DNA from: Siminovitchia terrae
GTDB lineage: Bacteria; Bacillota; Bacilli; Bacillales; Bacillaceae_C
Length of the DNA: 64,000 nt
Assembly (NCBI RefSeq): GCF_003605405.2
Contig: NZ_QYTW02000019.1
Location: 35,201-99,200, forward strand
Direction: 5' to 3'
The position numbers and the translations under genes are program-made. A model generated the notes under the pieces. The model was not told the DNA's origin. It saw only the letters and a list, made by a program, of their open reading frames with translations, and ran no database searches. Shown here piece after piece: positions 1 through 10,173 of the stretch (position 1 is its first letter; every line of letters starts with the position of its first letter).

Positions 1-1
1 G

Positions 2-355
2 AAGGAATGGCTTCATATTAGAAATACATGGATTGTAGGTATCAAAGAAAGACCAGATTTCCTGTTTATCAATCCAATTGGAGAATTTATTAAGATGCCG
101 AACTATGCAGGGGCATTGAAAACGTTGTGCAACAGGAACAAGATCACTCACACTACCTCTCACATGTTCAGGCACACCCATGAGACCATTATGTGGGAAG
201 CTGGTATTTCGGATTTGAATTACATTGGTGGAAGATTAGGTGACGTAGATAAAACCATTTTGTTAGAAACATATGGACATATGTCTAACCGATCGGCTCA
301 ATTAAATAATAATAAAATAAACGAATTTATGAAAAAATGGTTTCAAACAAATTAG
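2..355 (+). CDS. Tyrosine recombinase (integrase), C-terminal part; start lies outside the window
   Basis: Frame 2 is open from the first bases of the window to the stop at 355, so this is the tail of a longer gene. The visible part carries the catalytic end of the phage integrase family: an HMFRH box (H-x-x-R-H) near position 170, a downstream LGD segment, and YGHM, whose tyrosine is the expected nucleophile. It points at the 3' end of tRNA-Arg, 83 bp away, as integrases of islands inserted in tRNA genes often do. Seen: the motifs. Inferred: it belongs to a mobile element extending to the left of the window. Whether the full gene is intact cannot be judged. Confidence 0.85.
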   Translation, partial: KEWLHIRNTWIVGIKERPDFLFINPIGEFIKMPNYAGALKTLCNRNKITHTTSHMFRHTHETIMWEAGISDLNYIGGRLGDVDKTILLETYGHMSNRSAQLNNNKINEFMKKWFQTN

Positions 356-396
356 AGGGAATAAATTAGTCAGTCGGACAAAACTAGGTCAAAACA

Positions 397-431
397 AAAA
401 TGAAGCACCAACAAATGTTGATGCTTCAAGG
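397..431 (-). terminator. Terminator of tRNA-Arg
   Basis: The minus strand reads AAGCATCAAC, a short loop, then GTTGGTGCTT, followed by a T-rich tail (CATTTTTG). It starts a few bases beyond the 3' end of the tRNA and separates it from the integrase gene. Confidence 0.75.
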
Positions 432-437
432 TTTTAG

Positions 438-509
438 CGCCCTCGACAGGAATCGAACCCATATTTCAAGAACCGGAATCTTGCGTGTTATCCGTTACAC
501 TACGAGGGC
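438..509 (-). tRNA. tRNA-Arg (anticodon CCG)
   Basis: The minus strand gives a 72-nt cloverleaf. The acceptor arms are GCCCTCG and CGAGGGC with discriminator G; the anticodon stem is CAAGA/TCTTG around loop TTCCGGT, giving anticodon CCG; the T-loop is GGTTCGATTCC. The 3' CCA is not encoded. B. subtilis has a lone tRNA-Arg next to clpP, which supports the assignment. Its 3' end faces the partial integrase, so it may be the attachment site. Confidence 0.95.
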
Positions 510-532
510 AAATTTTTACCGTACGATATATG

Positions 533-561
533 ATTATAATCGATAAATATGGAGCTTGCAA
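533..561 (-). promoter_or_regulatory. SigA promoter of tRNA-Arg
   Basis: On the minus strand TTGCAA (556-561) and TATAAT (533-538) are 17 bp apart, 24 bp upstream of the mature tRNA. Confidence 0.75.
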
Positions 562-640
562 CCCTTAATATAGTTTAAAATATGTCTAGTTGGTTAATAT
601 GGTTGTAGGACATTCTCTTTTGTCAGGAAAAAGCGAATCG

Positions 641-670
641 TTTGACCTTTCTTGACCATCAATGTATGAT
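641..670 (+). promoter_or_regulatory. clpP promoter overlapped by a CtsR operator
   Basis: TTGACC (642-647) and TATGAT (665-670) are separated by 17 bp. The -35 lies inside 641-657, whose reverse complement GGTCAAGAAAGGTCAAA matches the CtsR heptad repeat (A/G GTCAAA, 3-bp spacer) with one mismatch. This is the arrangement known for Bacillus clpP, predicting repression by CtsR and induction on heat or protein stress. Confidence 0.85.
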
Positions 671-739
671 AACATTACACATGAAGTTACTACAATGAAA
701 CTGACCGATTGATTAGCCAGTTTAAAGAGGAGGAGAAAG

Positions 740-1342
740 ATGAATTTAATTCCAACAGTTATTGAACAGACAAACCGTGGGGAAAGAGCATACGACATTT
801 ATTCAAGGTTACTTAAGGACCGGATCATCATGCTTGGCAGCGGGATAGACGATAATGTCGCGAACTCAATTGTCGCGCAGCTTTTATTCCTTGAAGCGGA
901 AAACCCTGAAAAAGATATATCCATTTACATTAACAGCCCAGGCGGCAGCATCACTGCCGGCATGGCAATCTACGATACAATGCAGTTTATCAAACCGAAT
1001 GTTCAGACCATTTGTATTGGTATGGCAGCTTCTATGGGTGCTTTCCTACTTGCAGCCGGAACAAAAGGCAAACGCTACGCATTGCCAAACAGTGAAGTGA
1101 TGATTCACCAACCGCTTGGAGGCGCTCAAGGACAGGCAACTGAAATTGAGATCGCAGCAAGACGTATTTTGTTCATGCGCGAAAAACTCAACAAAATCTT
1201 AGCTGAACGTACAGGCCAGCCGCTTGAAGTGATTGAGCGAGACACTGACCGCGATAACTTCATGACTGCGGAAAAAGCGAAAGAATATGGTTTGATCGAT
1301 CACATCATCGACCGAAATGAAGGTCTCACTAAAGATAAATAA
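740..1342 (+). CDS. clpP: ATP-dependent Clp protease proteolytic subunit
   Basis: A 200-residue serine protease, normal length for ClpP. It forms the two-ring tetradecamer that degrades proteins unfolded by ClpX, ClpC or ClpE in the cytoplasm. The catalytic triad is in place: Ser98 in MAASMG, His123 in MIHQP and Asp172. The start follows GAGGAGG at good spacing and the N-terminus ([11 protein letters not shown]) is the family form. It stands alone between tRNA-Arg and the convergent crh operon, with its own CtsR-type promoter and a shared terminator downstream, as in B. subtilis. Nothing is unusual in the protein. Confidence 0.99.
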   Translation: MNLIPTVIEQTNRGERAYDIYSRLLKDRIIMLGSGIDDNVANSIVAQLLFLEAENPEKDISIYINSPGGSITAGMAIYDTMQFIKPNVQTICIGMAASMGAFLLAAGTKGKRYALPNSEVMIHQPLGGAQGQATEIEIAARRILFMREKLNKILAERTGQPLEVIERDTDRDNFMTAEKAKEYGLIDHIIDRNEGLTKDK

Positions 1343-1352
1343 AATGGCCGCC

Positions 1353-1402
1353 AAAAGGGCTATCCTGAAAGTCTGGCAAAAGACTCAAAGGATAGCCCTT
1401 TT
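1353..1402. terminator. Bidirectional terminator between clpP and crh
   Basis: AAAAGGGCTATCCT (1353-1366) pairs with AGGATAGCCCTTTT (1389-1402). A-runs and T-runs flank both sides, so it can end transcription of convergent clpP and crh. Confidence 0.85.
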
Positions 1403-1411
1403 GTTATTTCA

Positions 1412-1669
1412 TCAGCGGTCATTTTCAACGAAATCCGCCAGTGTATTAATCGCCTCTTCTTCGTCCGGTCCTTCAGCAATCAATTTGATGGATGCTCCAG
1501 TTCCGGCTGCAAGGCTCATCAATCCCATAATGCTTTTTGCATTAACCTTTTTACCGTCTTTTTCAATGAAAACATCTGATGAAAAACGGTTAGCCTCCTG
1601 AACAAATTGCGCTGCTGGTCTAGCTTGCAATCCTGATTTCAACCCTACTGTCACTTCTTTTTCTGCCAA
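1412..1669 (-). CDS. crh: Crh, catabolite-repression HPr-like protein
   Basis: An 85-residue HPr paralogue. The histidine that HPr uses in PTS phosphotransfer is replaced by Gln15 (GLQARPA), the hallmark of Crh, while regulatory Ser46 is kept (AKSIMGLMS). Crh therefore cannot pass phosphate to sugars, but it can be phosphorylated on Ser46 by HprK and act as corepressor of CcpA. hprK is about 9.5 kb away in this window. It is the last gene of the whiA-yvcK-rapZ series, the B. subtilis order. The start follows GGAGGAAG. Confidence 0.95.
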   Translation of the reverse strand: MAEKEVTVGLKSGLQARPAAQFVQEANRFSSDVFIEKDGKKVNAKSIMGLMSLAAGTGASIKLIAEGPDEEEAINTLADFVENDR

Positions 1670-1697
1670 TTTGCTTCCTCCTTCATTTTTCTCAAAC

Positions 1698-2657
1698 TTA
1701 TTTTTTATTAATCAAAAGAGATGGATCGCCTGAGCGAAGCTTATCTGCTATTTCATCAATTTTTCGCAGGCGATGATTGATGCCCGATTTGCTGATTTGT
1801 CCACTTGACACCATTTCACCCAACTCCTTGAGAGTAACATCTTGATGGGTCATCCTGAGCTCTGCGATTTCTCGGAGTCTCTCCGGCAAATACTCAAGCC
1901 CGACAGTCTCCTGGATGTAACGGATATTTTCAACCTGTCTCAAAGCCGCGCCGATTGTCTTATTCAAGTTGGCAGTTTCACAGTTGACCAGCCTGTTGAC
2001 TGAATTACGCATGTCCCGGACAATCCGAACATCCTCAAAGCGGAGCAGTGCATTGTGAGCTCCGATAATATTCAAGAACTCGGTTATCTTCTCAGCCTCT
2101 TTCAAATAGGTGATATAACCGTTTTTCCTTTCAAGTGTCTTGCTGTTCAACCCATACTCGTTCATGAGTTCACATAATGATTCGTTATGCTCTTTATACA
2201 GTGAAAAAATCTCAAGATGATAGGATGATCTCTCTGGATTATTTACCGACCCTCCCGCGAGGAAAGCTCCTCGCATGTAGGACCTTTTGCAGCACTTCTT
2301 ATTGATCAATGCGGAAGAAATTTCACGGATGGACATGAAATTGTCGCCGAGAATCATCAAATCTTTCAATATGGCTTCAGCATTCTCTTTTAAACGGACA
2401 ATATATACATTATTTTTCTTTAAACGCATTTTCTTCCGCACAAGCAATTCAACTGCCACATCATAATTCTTTTTTATTAATACATAAATCCTCCTGGCAA
2501 TTGCTGCATTTTCAGTTTGAACATTCACAACCAATTCCCGGTTGGAAAAAGATAATGAACCATTCATCCTAATCAGCGCAGAAAGCTCCGCCTTTAAGCA
2601 GCAATCCTTTAAAGGAATATTTGTAATTTCCTTTTTCGTTTCCGAGGCAAAAGACAT
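1698..2657 (-). CDS. whiA: WhiA, DNA-binding protein
   Basis: About 319 residues, starting [12 protein letters not shown] as in other Firmicutes WhiA proteins. I chose the ATG at 2657 because AAAGGAGG lies 8 bp upstream; a longer frame from a TTG at 2678 would begin before this RBS. WhiA combines an N-terminal domain related to LAGLIDADG endonucleases (no longer a nuclease) with a C-terminal HTH, visible here as [14 protein letters not shown] near the end. In Bacillus it affects cell division and chromosome segregation. It sits between yvcK and crh, conserved synteny. Confidence 0.96.
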   Translation of the reverse strand: MSFASETKKEITNIPLKDCCLKAELSALIRMNGSLSFSNRELVVNVQTENAAIARRIYVLIKKNYDVAVELLVRKKMRLKKNNVYIVRLKENAEAILKDLMILGDNFMSIREISSALINKKCCKRSYMRGAFLAGGSVNNPERSSYHLEIFSLYKEHNESLCELMNEYGLNSKTLERKNGYITYLKEAEKITEFLNIIGAHNALLRFEDVRIVRDMRNSVNRLVNCETANLNKTIGAALRQVENIRYIQETVGLEYLPERLREIAELRMTHQDVTLKELGEMVSSGQISKSGINHRLRKIDEIADKLRSGDPSLLINKK

Positions 2658-2681
2658 TGTCGCTTCCTCCTTTACCAACGT

Positions 2682-3665
2682 CTAAGTGCTGGCAATCCGG
2701 CTCATATCCCTGCCCAATAATGAGTAAAGTATGTTTGCCACCGCTTCTGTATCATGGCGGATAAAACCCTTTTCGATGGTGGCTATTTCTCCCTGGACAA
2801 CCTCCATCCCGAGGGAAATTAGCCGATCGACATCGAAATAAACGGGAATAGCCATTTCTTTCTCATAACGATGCTGAAGATCAGGAGGAATCTCTTTATT
2901 ATTCACAAGAATAGTATCGATAAAAGAGCAGTCCATATGATCATACAGAGCATTCACATGCCTGCTTGCCGTAAAACCTGTTGTTTCACCCGGCTGGGTC
3001 ATCAGGTTGCAAATATAAACCTTGCACGCTTTTGCATTGCATACTGCTTCTCCCAGACCTGGAACAAGAAGATTCGGAAGGATGCTCGTATATAAACTTC
3101 CCGGTCCGATCACGATCAAATCCGCTTCATAGATCGACTGAATCGTCTCCGGAAGAGGCTTAATCACTTCAGGAGTCAAAAACACCTTCTTGATTTCTTT
3201 TCCCACAGCCGGAATTTTTGATTCTCCCGAAACGAAAGAACCATCCACCATTTCCGCATGAAGCACTACGCTCTGATTGGCGGCGGGAAGGACTTTCCCA
3301 TGAACATTCAGTACTCGGCTCATTTCCCTCACGGCCTGAACAAAGTCACCGGTAACGGATGTCAGAGCGGCTATTATCAGATTTCCCAACGAATGGCCAG
3401 AAAGCTCATTTGATGTATTGAAGCGGTGCTGAAACATATCAATGATAAGCGGCTCAGCATCGGATAATGCGGCAATAACGTTTCGGATGTCTCCGGGCGG
3501 CGGAATTTCAAGCTCTGTTCTTAATCTTCCGGAACTACCTCCATCATCAGCGACAGTCACAATGGCCGTGATATCAACAGGGTGCTTTTTCAACCCCCTC
3601 AATAATACAGGAAGGCCAGTACCTCCGCCAATGACAACAATTTTAGGTTTCGACAGTGCCGTCAT
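2682..3665 (-). CDS. yvcK: YvcK/GlmR, UDP-sugar-binding regulator of cell-wall precursor supply
   Basis: A 327-residue member of the YvcK/CofD-like family. The N-terminal nucleotide-binding loop [15 protein letters not shown] and the following [13 protein letters not shown] segment are visible. In B. subtilis the protein binds UDP-GlcNAc, stimulates GlmS and is needed on gluconeogenic carbon sources; that role is known for the family, not shown here. The stop lies close before whiA and the start overlaps the end of rapZ by 4 bp, so the genes are translationally linked. Confidence 0.95.
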   Translation of the reverse strand: MTALSKPKIVVIGGGTGLPVLLRGLKKHPVDITAIVTVADDGGSSGRLRTELEIPPPGDIRNVIAALSDAEPLIIDMFQHRFNTSNELSGHSLGNLIIAALTSVTGDFVQAVREMSRVLNVHGKVLPAANQSVVLHAEMVDGSFVSGESKIPAVGKEIKKVFLTPEVIKPLPETIQSIYEADLIVIGPGSLYTSILPNLLVPGLGEAVCNAKACKVYICNLMTQPGETTGFTASRHVNALYDHMDCSFIDTILVNNKEIPPDLQHRYEKEMAIPVYFDVDRLISLGMEVVQGEIATIEKGFIRHDTEAVANILYSLLGRDMSRIAST

Positions 3666-4540
3666 GTGGCTATTTCCTTTCTCTTTTTGATATCACGGTG
3701 TGTGATTCGGATATGATAGTCATCTTCAAAAAAGTGCCCTATATATTCCGTCAATGCAACCGATCGATGCTGCCCGCCTGTACAGCCGATAGCAATCACG
3801 AGTTGGCTTTTGCCTTCCCGTTTGTAATGCGGGAGCATGAATGCAAGCAAGTCAGTTACTTTTGCAAGAAATTTTTGTGTATCACTCCACTTGAGAACAT
3901 AACTTGCCACCTCATTCTCTAGTCCTGTTTTCGGCCTCATATGGTCAATGTAGTGGGGGTTAGGCAAAAACCTCACATCAAAGACAAGATCCGCATCGAT
4001 AGGAATCCCATGCTTAAATCCGAATGACATGACATTCACAATAAAGGTTGCTTGTTTATTTGCGGAAAACTCGGTAAGGATTTTTTCCCGCAATTCTTTT
4101 GGCTTCATCTGGGATGTATTATAAATATGCTGCGCCCGGCCTTTCAACTCCTCCAACAAGTCCCGTTCCTGCTTGATACCCTCCAGAGGAAGGCCAAGGG
4201 GAGCAAGCGGATGGGAGCGGCGCGTCTCCTTATATCTGCGGACAAGCGCTGCATCATCTGCATCAAGGAACAAAATTTGCGGTGTCACCCAATTGGAATT
4301 GGACAATTCATCAATGACTCTAAGCAGAGTATCAAAGAACTCCCGGCCCCTTAAATCCATCACAAGCGCAACCTTGTTCATTTTATTTCCTGATTCCTTC
4401 ATCAATTCCAGAAACTTTGGCATCAATGCGGGAGGTAAATTGTCTACACAGAAGAAACCTAAATCTTCAAAGCTGTGGATGGCTACCGTTTTCCCTGCGC
4501 CTGACATGCCTGTAATGATAACTAACTGAATATCCTCCAT
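3662..4540 (-). CDS. rapZ: RapZ family nucleotide-binding protein (YvcJ)
   Basis: 292 residues. Walker A is GMSGAGKT at residues 11-18, and the conserved C-terminal [11 protein letters not shown] motif is present. The family hydrolyses GTP/ATP; in E. coli RapZ binds small RNAs controlling glmS, while Bacillus YvcJ has been linked to competence and to YvcK. It is first in the rapZ-yvcK-whiA-crh run. The Nudix gene yvcI that lies next to it in B. subtilis is missing; a repeat-like stretch lies there instead. Confidence 0.95.
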   Translation of the reverse strand: MEDIQLVIITGMSGAGKTVAIHSFEDLGFFCVDNLPPALMPKFLELMKESGNKMNKVALVMDLRGREFFDTLLRVIDELSNSNWVTPQILFLDADDAALVRRYKETRRSHPLAPLGLPLEGIKQERDLLEELKGRAQHIYNTSQMKPKELREKILTEFSANKQATFIVNVMSFGFKHGIPIDADLVFDVRFLPNPHYIDHMRPKTGLENEVASYVLKWSDTQKFLAKVTDLLAFMLPHYKREGKSQLVIAIGCTGGQHRSVALTEYIGHFFEDDYHIRITHRDIKKRKEIAT

Positions 4541-5090
4541 GGACCCGTTATTAATGGAAATTCACCCTCTCTAATCTGAAACCAGGGATTTTACATATGT
4601 ATATGTAAAAGCAGCTTGTACGCTCCTCGTTATTATGCGTAGTTTTAAAATATACTTGTAAAAAAAGATGATGTTTTACACATTATACTATTTTCCTTTG
4701 AAGAAGGACAGCGCCATGGCAAAGTTTCCATGGCTAAAATAACACAAAAATATAGTCATAGTCATCCAATAAGAAAAGCTTCAAGCCAGTAGCCTTAGAA
4801 GAAAAACACAAAGCGAAGTAAGTGAAGGCAATTCCTCAACCATCACCGCAATTTGCCCAGACCCTTTCGTTGATGACGTACGGCCGCCTCTGTGGCGTCG
4901 GCTGGTTCAGAGCATGACACCCTGTCGCTTCGCTTGCCCAAGTACTTCCTCTACAGCTACAGCATCAATACTCGGCACCCTGTCCATTTCAATTATACTA
5001 GTATTTCCTGTACGCCGACGGACTGGAACACCCAATCCATAGAAGTTGAATATTACAAAAGTTATCAATATTTTTTAGTAAGCTCAACAT
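4541..5090. other. Gene-free stretch between rapZ and trxB with a degenerate repeat
   Basis: No convincing gene. It contains a CCATGG-based hairpin near 4715-4735. At 4919-4950 a copy of the core CCTGTCGCTTCGCTTGC followed by AAGTACTTCCT matches the intergenic repeats at 38.1 and 39.7 kb. An open frame at 4892-5092 runs through this repeat and has no RBS. In B. subtilis yvcI would lie here. Confidence 0.6.
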
Positions 5091-5117
5091 AAAAAAAGCA
5101 CAGGAATCATCCTGTGC
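5091..5117 (-). terminator. trxB terminator
   Basis: The minus strand forms GCACAGGATGATTCCTGTGC followed by seven T residues, 110 bp after the trxB stop. Confidence 0.9.
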
Positions 5118-5227
5118 ATCAAAAAGGGATATTGTATAAAAAGGGGGTCAATATCTCATAAATAAATATACACAAATTTCATTGCAACACTGTTACAAAC
5201 AGATTAAATGGTGATTACGCTTCTCAA

Positions 5228-6193
<966 letters not shown>

Positions 6194-6328
6194 TCAGATA
6201 TTTAAGAGTATTTGTCCGTATCGAAACAAATTCCGACAATAGAACAATTTTAATTTTATAATGTTTTTAATTAGCCCTTCCTTTATATCGTATTAAAGTA
6301 TTTGCTGTACGTCCAAACATATGCTCAA

Positions 6329-7840
6329 TTAAAGATAAAGTTCTATTTTTGTAATATATTTTCGGAGTGTAGCAGGAGAAACTCCGTATTTTTTTGCCAT
6401 TTCGCGTTGTGTTTTCGTATCGTTTTTTTGCATGCTCCAAACATATTCCGCAGCAGCGGCATAAGCCGAAGGATTTGCAAATTTTCCGTCGTCCTCTATG
6501 ACCTTTTGAAAGATTTCAAACCAAATTTTGAGCAACTCAAAAACATCAGCTGGACGATCCTTATGCTTTTCATATAATTCAAAAGCCGTTTCATGCCCCT
6601 TATCGATTCTCATTCCAGTACCAAGTTTTTGCTTTTTTTCCACTTGAAGAACCGTTGCTAAATATAGCTTCTCCGGGTAGCTAAATTCATCAATCGATTT
6701 GAAAGAGGGATGGGTCAGCAGCGCCGGCTGTCTGTCAGAAATCGCAATAAAGAAAATCGCGCACAGCCGTTCCGGGATATTGTCGCTTCTGAGCAAGCTT
6801 AATAATGCTCGGTCTCCTTTGCTTCTTTTATCAGCCTCTTCAAGAGATTCGTCCCACGGCTCAGAACCCGCCTTTTCAGGTTCAAGCAAAACGAGATGAT
6901 CCCAGGCAGCCTTTGCCGCTTTCTCATTTCCGGTAAAATAAGCCGCCTTCGCCAGCCAGTAATAAAAACCGGCATTCCCCTGGTAACCTGACTTTTGGAG
7001 ATGGCGAAGCCAAAAATAAGCTAAGTCATATTGTTTGACCAGTGCAAACGTTGCTCCCAATTTATAACGGTGTTCCGGAATCATCGGTTTGATTTTTTCT
7101 AATGCTTTCAACAAACGATCCAGATCATCTGTTTGATCTTCATAAAAATAAAATACAGCCAGGTTGCACAACGCATGCAGATTGCCTGGATTATGAGCGA
7201 TTACTTTTTCCGTCATTGAAAAAGCTTTGCTCGTCTCACCTTCATAGAAATAAGCCAACGCCAAATTGTTATAGGCAGGCCAGAAATCAGGGTATGCTTT
7301 TACAATTTCCTCGAGCAATCGTACAGCCTCAGCATACTTTCCATCTTCCAGCAGAGATTTTGACTCTTCCTGCATTTGAAGAAGGTCCTCCTGCTCTTTC
7401 ATCAATGAAATATTATCCTCATCGCTAAACCCTATCCAATCGAGCAGCTCTTCTGCTTCGTCTGTAAATTCTCCTACCTCATCTTTTTCCAAATAAAGCT
7501 TTGCATAACGGTAGGCCTCCGTTAGCAGGCCCATATGAGCATAGTTATTTGCCAAAAAATAGTAGCACTCTGTCATCCGCTCATCCAGTTCATTTAAAGT
7601 CATAAGCAGGAGCTGATTGGATTTTTCATAATCCCCTGTCTCGGTATGGACAAGAGCGAGCTGGCAAGCAATCATCGGTTCCAACGGTTCCAGCTCCAAA
7701 GCTCTCTGCAAGTACTTTTTGGCATTAGTAAAATCAAAGCGATCGTATGACTGGAGCCCTCTATGAAAATAGTAATCTCCTGTCGGCAAAAAAGTATAGA
7801 TTTTCGCCCGATTTCGTCTCTTTTTCGAGTATCTGGACAT
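6329..7840 (-). CDS. yvcD: TPR-repeat protein (YvcD-like)
   Basis: About 503 residues from the ATG at 7840, preceded by GGAGGAAACACG; an upstream in-frame extension to 8029 runs through the yvoF terminator and is not credible. After a basic N-terminus (SRYSKKRRNRAK) the protein is made of TPR-like helix pairs (for example GDYYFHRGLQSYDRFDFTNAK and the segments near residues 180-300). It ends in a short HTH-like tail, REMAKKYGVSPATLRKYI. No signal peptide or membrane segment. TPR proteins act as scaffolds and the partner is unknown. The position next to trxB matches B. subtilis yvcD. Confidence 0.85.
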   Translation of the reverse strand: MSRYSKKRRNRAKIYTFLPTGDYYFHRGLQSYDRFDFTNAKKYLQRALELEPLEPMIACQLALVHTETGDYEKSNQLLLMTLNELDERMTECYYFLANNYAHMGLLTEAYRYAKLYLEKDEVGEFTDEAEELLDWIGFSDEDNISLMKEQEDLLQMQEESKSLLEDGKYAEAVRLLEEIVKAYPDFWPAYNNLALAYFYEGETSKAFSMTEKVIAHNPGNLHALCNLAVFYFYEDQTDDLDRLLKALEKIKPMIPEHRYKLGATFALVKQYDLAYFWLRHLQKSGYQGNAGFYYWLAKAAYFTGNEKAAKAAWDHLVLLEPEKAGSEPWDESLEEADKRSKGDRALLSLLRSDNIPERLCAIFFIAISDRQPALLTHPSFKSIDEFSYPEKLYLATVLQVEKKQKLGTGMRIDKGHETAFELYEKHKDRPADVFELLKIWFEIFQKVIEDDGKFANPSAYAAAAEYVWSMQKNDTKTQREMAKKYGVSPATLRKYITKIELYL

Positions 7841-8002
7841 CGTGTTTCCTCCGTTGCTATCGTCCTTTGTCGCTTTTTGTAGTATACCATACAAGTTTGT
7901 CTGTTTAAATCGCCAAAAAGGGAAACGTTCAAATTCATATGCCAAATGCAGACCTAATAGAACGTACAAATAGTCATTTAACTGTAAAATCGGTTTTTCA
8001 AT

Positions 8003-8030
8003 CAAAAAATGACCCTTAAAAAGGGTCATT
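8003..8030 (-). terminator. Terminator of the hprK-lgt-yvoD-ppaX-yvoF operon
   Basis: The minus strand reads AATGACCCTTTTTAAGGGTCATT and then a T-run. The stem overlaps the yvoF stop codon (8026-8028). Confidence 0.85.
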
Positions 8031-8556
8031 CACTCGTATAGAAAGAATCGGCATTACGCCGTTCATCCATTTCCTCTTTTGTATAGATGATTTTCATTGG
8101 ATTTCCACCGACAAATGCCCCTGCCGGAACATCTTTATGTACGAGGGTGCCAGCGGAAACCACCGCCTCATCACCAATCTCAACCCCTGGGAGAATCGTC
8201 GTATTCGCACCGATCAGAACGTTATCCCCTATAACGACAGGTCCCAGTCTGTATTCCTTGATCAAGTATTCATGCGCAAGGATAGTCGTATTATAGCCAA
8301 TGATCGTATTAGCTCCGACAGAGATTTTTTCTGGAAACATAATATCTGGCATAACCATCAGTGCAAAGGAGGTTTTCTCCCCAACTGACATGTTCAGGAA
8401 TACACGATACATCCAATTTTTCACAGTTAAAAAAGGGGTGTACCTTGCTGCCTGGATGATGATGAAATTCCGCATTACCTTCCAGAAAGGGACAGTTTTG
8501 TATATATGCCATAAAGAATTGGCTCCCTCAACTGGAAACCGTTCCGTCCTTCTCAT
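8026..8556 (-). CDS. yvoF: Left-handed beta-helix acyltransferase (YvoF-like)
   Basis: 176 residues. The C-terminal half shows hexapeptide repeats of the LbH acetyltransferase fold (IGDNVLIGANTTILPGVEIGDEAVVSAGTLV), with the usual NPMK segment near the end. The acceptor is not known. It is the last gene of the hprK operon and shares its first base with the ppaX stop, so the two are translationally coupled. The B. subtilis counterpart is yvoF in the same place. Confidence 0.88.
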   Translation of the reverse strand: MRRTERFPVEGANSLWHIYKTVPFWKVMRNFIIIQAARYTPFLTVKNWMYRVFLNMSVGEKTSFALMVMPDIMFPEKISVGANTIIGYNTTILAHEYLIKEYRLGPVVIGDNVLIGANTTILPGVEIGDEAVVSAGTLVHKDVPAGAFVGGNPMKIIYTKEEMDERRNADSFYTSE

Positions 8557-9206
8557 TAGATGCCCACTCCGACAATATCGAGAAGATCGGACATCTTCTT
8601 AAGCATATAATCCGGGTTGTACTCCTTTAAAAAGTCCTCCCCTTTCACAGACCAGGCCACTCCACATGTATAAGTGCCAGCATTTTTTCCGCCTAAAATA
8701 TCATGATAATTGTCACCGATCATCATTGTTTCTCCAGGCTTCGATCCAAGTGCGGCAAGCGCTTTTTCAAGCGGCTCCGGATCCGGCTTCGCTTTTTCTA
8801 CCTCATCAAGTGTAACGATGACATCAAAAAACTCATCCAAATTCGTAAGTGCAAGCCCCTTTAAAACAGTTTTTCTAATCTTCGTCGATACGATCGCCAT
8901 TTTAAAATCATTTTCATGCAGCGTCCGTATCGTCTCATAGACGCCTTCAAACTCATGTACAAGCATGTCATGCTTTTCCATATTAAACTTCCGATAAATG
9001 TCAACCATTTCATCCGCCTTTTCAGGATCCACACTTGCAAAAGCATCCATCAGCGGAGGCCCCAGAAACGGTAGAACATCCTCCCGAGTAAACCTTCCGG
9101 GATAAAATTGCTCAAAAACATGCAAGTAGGAGGTAATGATCAATTCGTTCGTATCAAGAAGAGTTCCATCCAGATCAAATAACAATGTGTTGATTTTATC
9201 AGTCAT
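8556..9206 (-). CDS. ppaX: Pyrophosphatase PpaX
   Basis: A 216-residue HAD hydrolase. The nucleophile motif is LFDLDGTLLDT near the N-terminus, motif II is in IVSTKIRK, and motif III/IV is GDNYHDILGGKNAGT. PpaX removes the pyrophosphate released when HprK dephosphorylates HPr-Ser-P, which drives that reaction. The operon with hprK supports the specific name over a generic HAD phosphatase. It overlaps yvoD and yvoF by one base on each side. Confidence 0.93.
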   Translation of the reverse strand: MTDKINTLLFDLDGTLLDTNELIITSYLHVFEQFYPGRFTREDVLPFLGPPLMDAFASVDPEKADEMVDIYRKFNMEKHDMLVHEFEGVYETIRTLHENDFKMAIVSTKIRKTVLKGLALTNLDEFFDVIVTLDEVEKAKPDPEPLEKALAALGSKPGETMMIGDNYHDILGGKNAGTYTCGVAWSVKGEDFLKEYNPDYMLKKMSDLLDIVGVGI

Positions 9207-10144
9207 TATGCAACTTTCCCTTCTCTTGCAGTATCATCCTGTCTCCACGCAGATGCCACGAACCATGTCAAGATAATGGCTGTCAAAAGCCTGATGATTA
9301 GCAGCGGCCACACCGAAATTCCAAGCGGAACAAAGATCAATGTATCCTCAACAACTGCATGACAGGCGACAAGAAAAATAAACGCAAGTGTCACATCTCT
9401 TTTGCTTACACCGTCTTCTTTGACCGCTTGGATCATAACCCCTGCTCCATAAGCAAGTCCGAAAACGAGCCCTGAAGCCATCGTTGTCGATGTATTCTCT
9501 TTCATCCCTAGCATCCGGGTGAATGGAGCGACCCAGCGTGAAAAGACATCCAACCATTTATAATCTTTTAAAAGCTGAATTCCAACCATAAGAGGCATGA
9601 CGATGACAGTCAGTTGTAAGACACCGAGAAATGCCTTTTTCAAAGCAAGCGTGATGACAGAGACAACCCCTGTCACCTGTTCTTCCTGCACAGAAATCAT
9701 ACCGTATTGCGCCATTTCCTGACCGCCGTTCCACAATAGATTAATGGTTATAGCCGAAATGACTGCTAACCCGATTCTCACCGTCAGAATTAGCCAAAAC
9801 GGCACTCCGACCTTCATGGCAACCGATGATTCAATGAACAGATTATGAGAAAAGGACATCATGACAGCAATGATGAAAACCTCTTTGACTGTCAAGTCCA
9901 GCGACATGATCCCCGCAATCCCTGCATATAAATTCAGGAAATTTCCGAGCACAAGTGGGATTGCTGCATCTCCCGATAATCCAAAAATCCCCATGATGGG
10001 CTCTATCAGCCGGATCACCCATGGCAGTATGGGAGTATGCTGCAGCACGACAACAAACAAGGTTACCGGAAAAATGACCTTTCCCAATGTCCAGATTGTT
10101 TTGACTCCATTAATAGCCCCTTGCTTCACTGACGTTTTATACAA
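9206..10144 (-). CDS. yvoD: Membrane protein with two nucleoside-recognition (Gate) domains (YvoD-like)
   Basis: 312 residues, strongly hydrophobic with about eight membrane segments and two related halves, each resembling the nucleoside-recognition/Gate domain (SFSHNLFIESS in the first half, the ACHAVVEDTLIFVPLG segment in the second). The transported substrate is unknown. It lies between lgt and ppaX as in B. subtilis yvoD. Confidence 0.87.
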   Translation of the reverse strand: MYKTSVKQGAINGVKTIWTLGKVIFPVTLFVVVLQHTPILPWVIRLIEPIMGIFGLSGDAAIPLVLGNFLNLYAGIAGIMSLDLTVKEVFIIAVMMSFSHNLFIESSVAMKVGVPFWLILTVRIGLAVISAITINLLWNGGQEMAQYGMISVQEEQVTGVVSVITLALKKAFLGVLQLTVIVMPLMVGIQLLKDYKWLDVFSRWVAPFTRMLGMKENTSTTMASGLVFGLAYGAGVMIQAVKEDGVSKRDVTLAFIFLVACHAVVEDTLIFVPLGISVWPLLIIRLLTAIILTWFVASAWRQDDTAREGKVA

Positions 10145-10173
10145 TCATCATTCTCTCCCATTAAGCAATATCT

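Noticed and set aside
586..798. 70-codon minus-strand frame upstream of clpP
   Set aside because: It covers the clpP promoter, CtsR box and start codon, and has no RBS.
4892..5092. 66-codon plus-strand frame
   Set aside because: It lies in a degenerate intergenic repeat, lacks an RBS and resembles no protein.
7841..8029. N-terminal extension of the TPR protein by 63 residues
   Set aside because: It reads through the yvoF terminator hairpin, and the internal ATG at 7840 has a strong GGAGG site.
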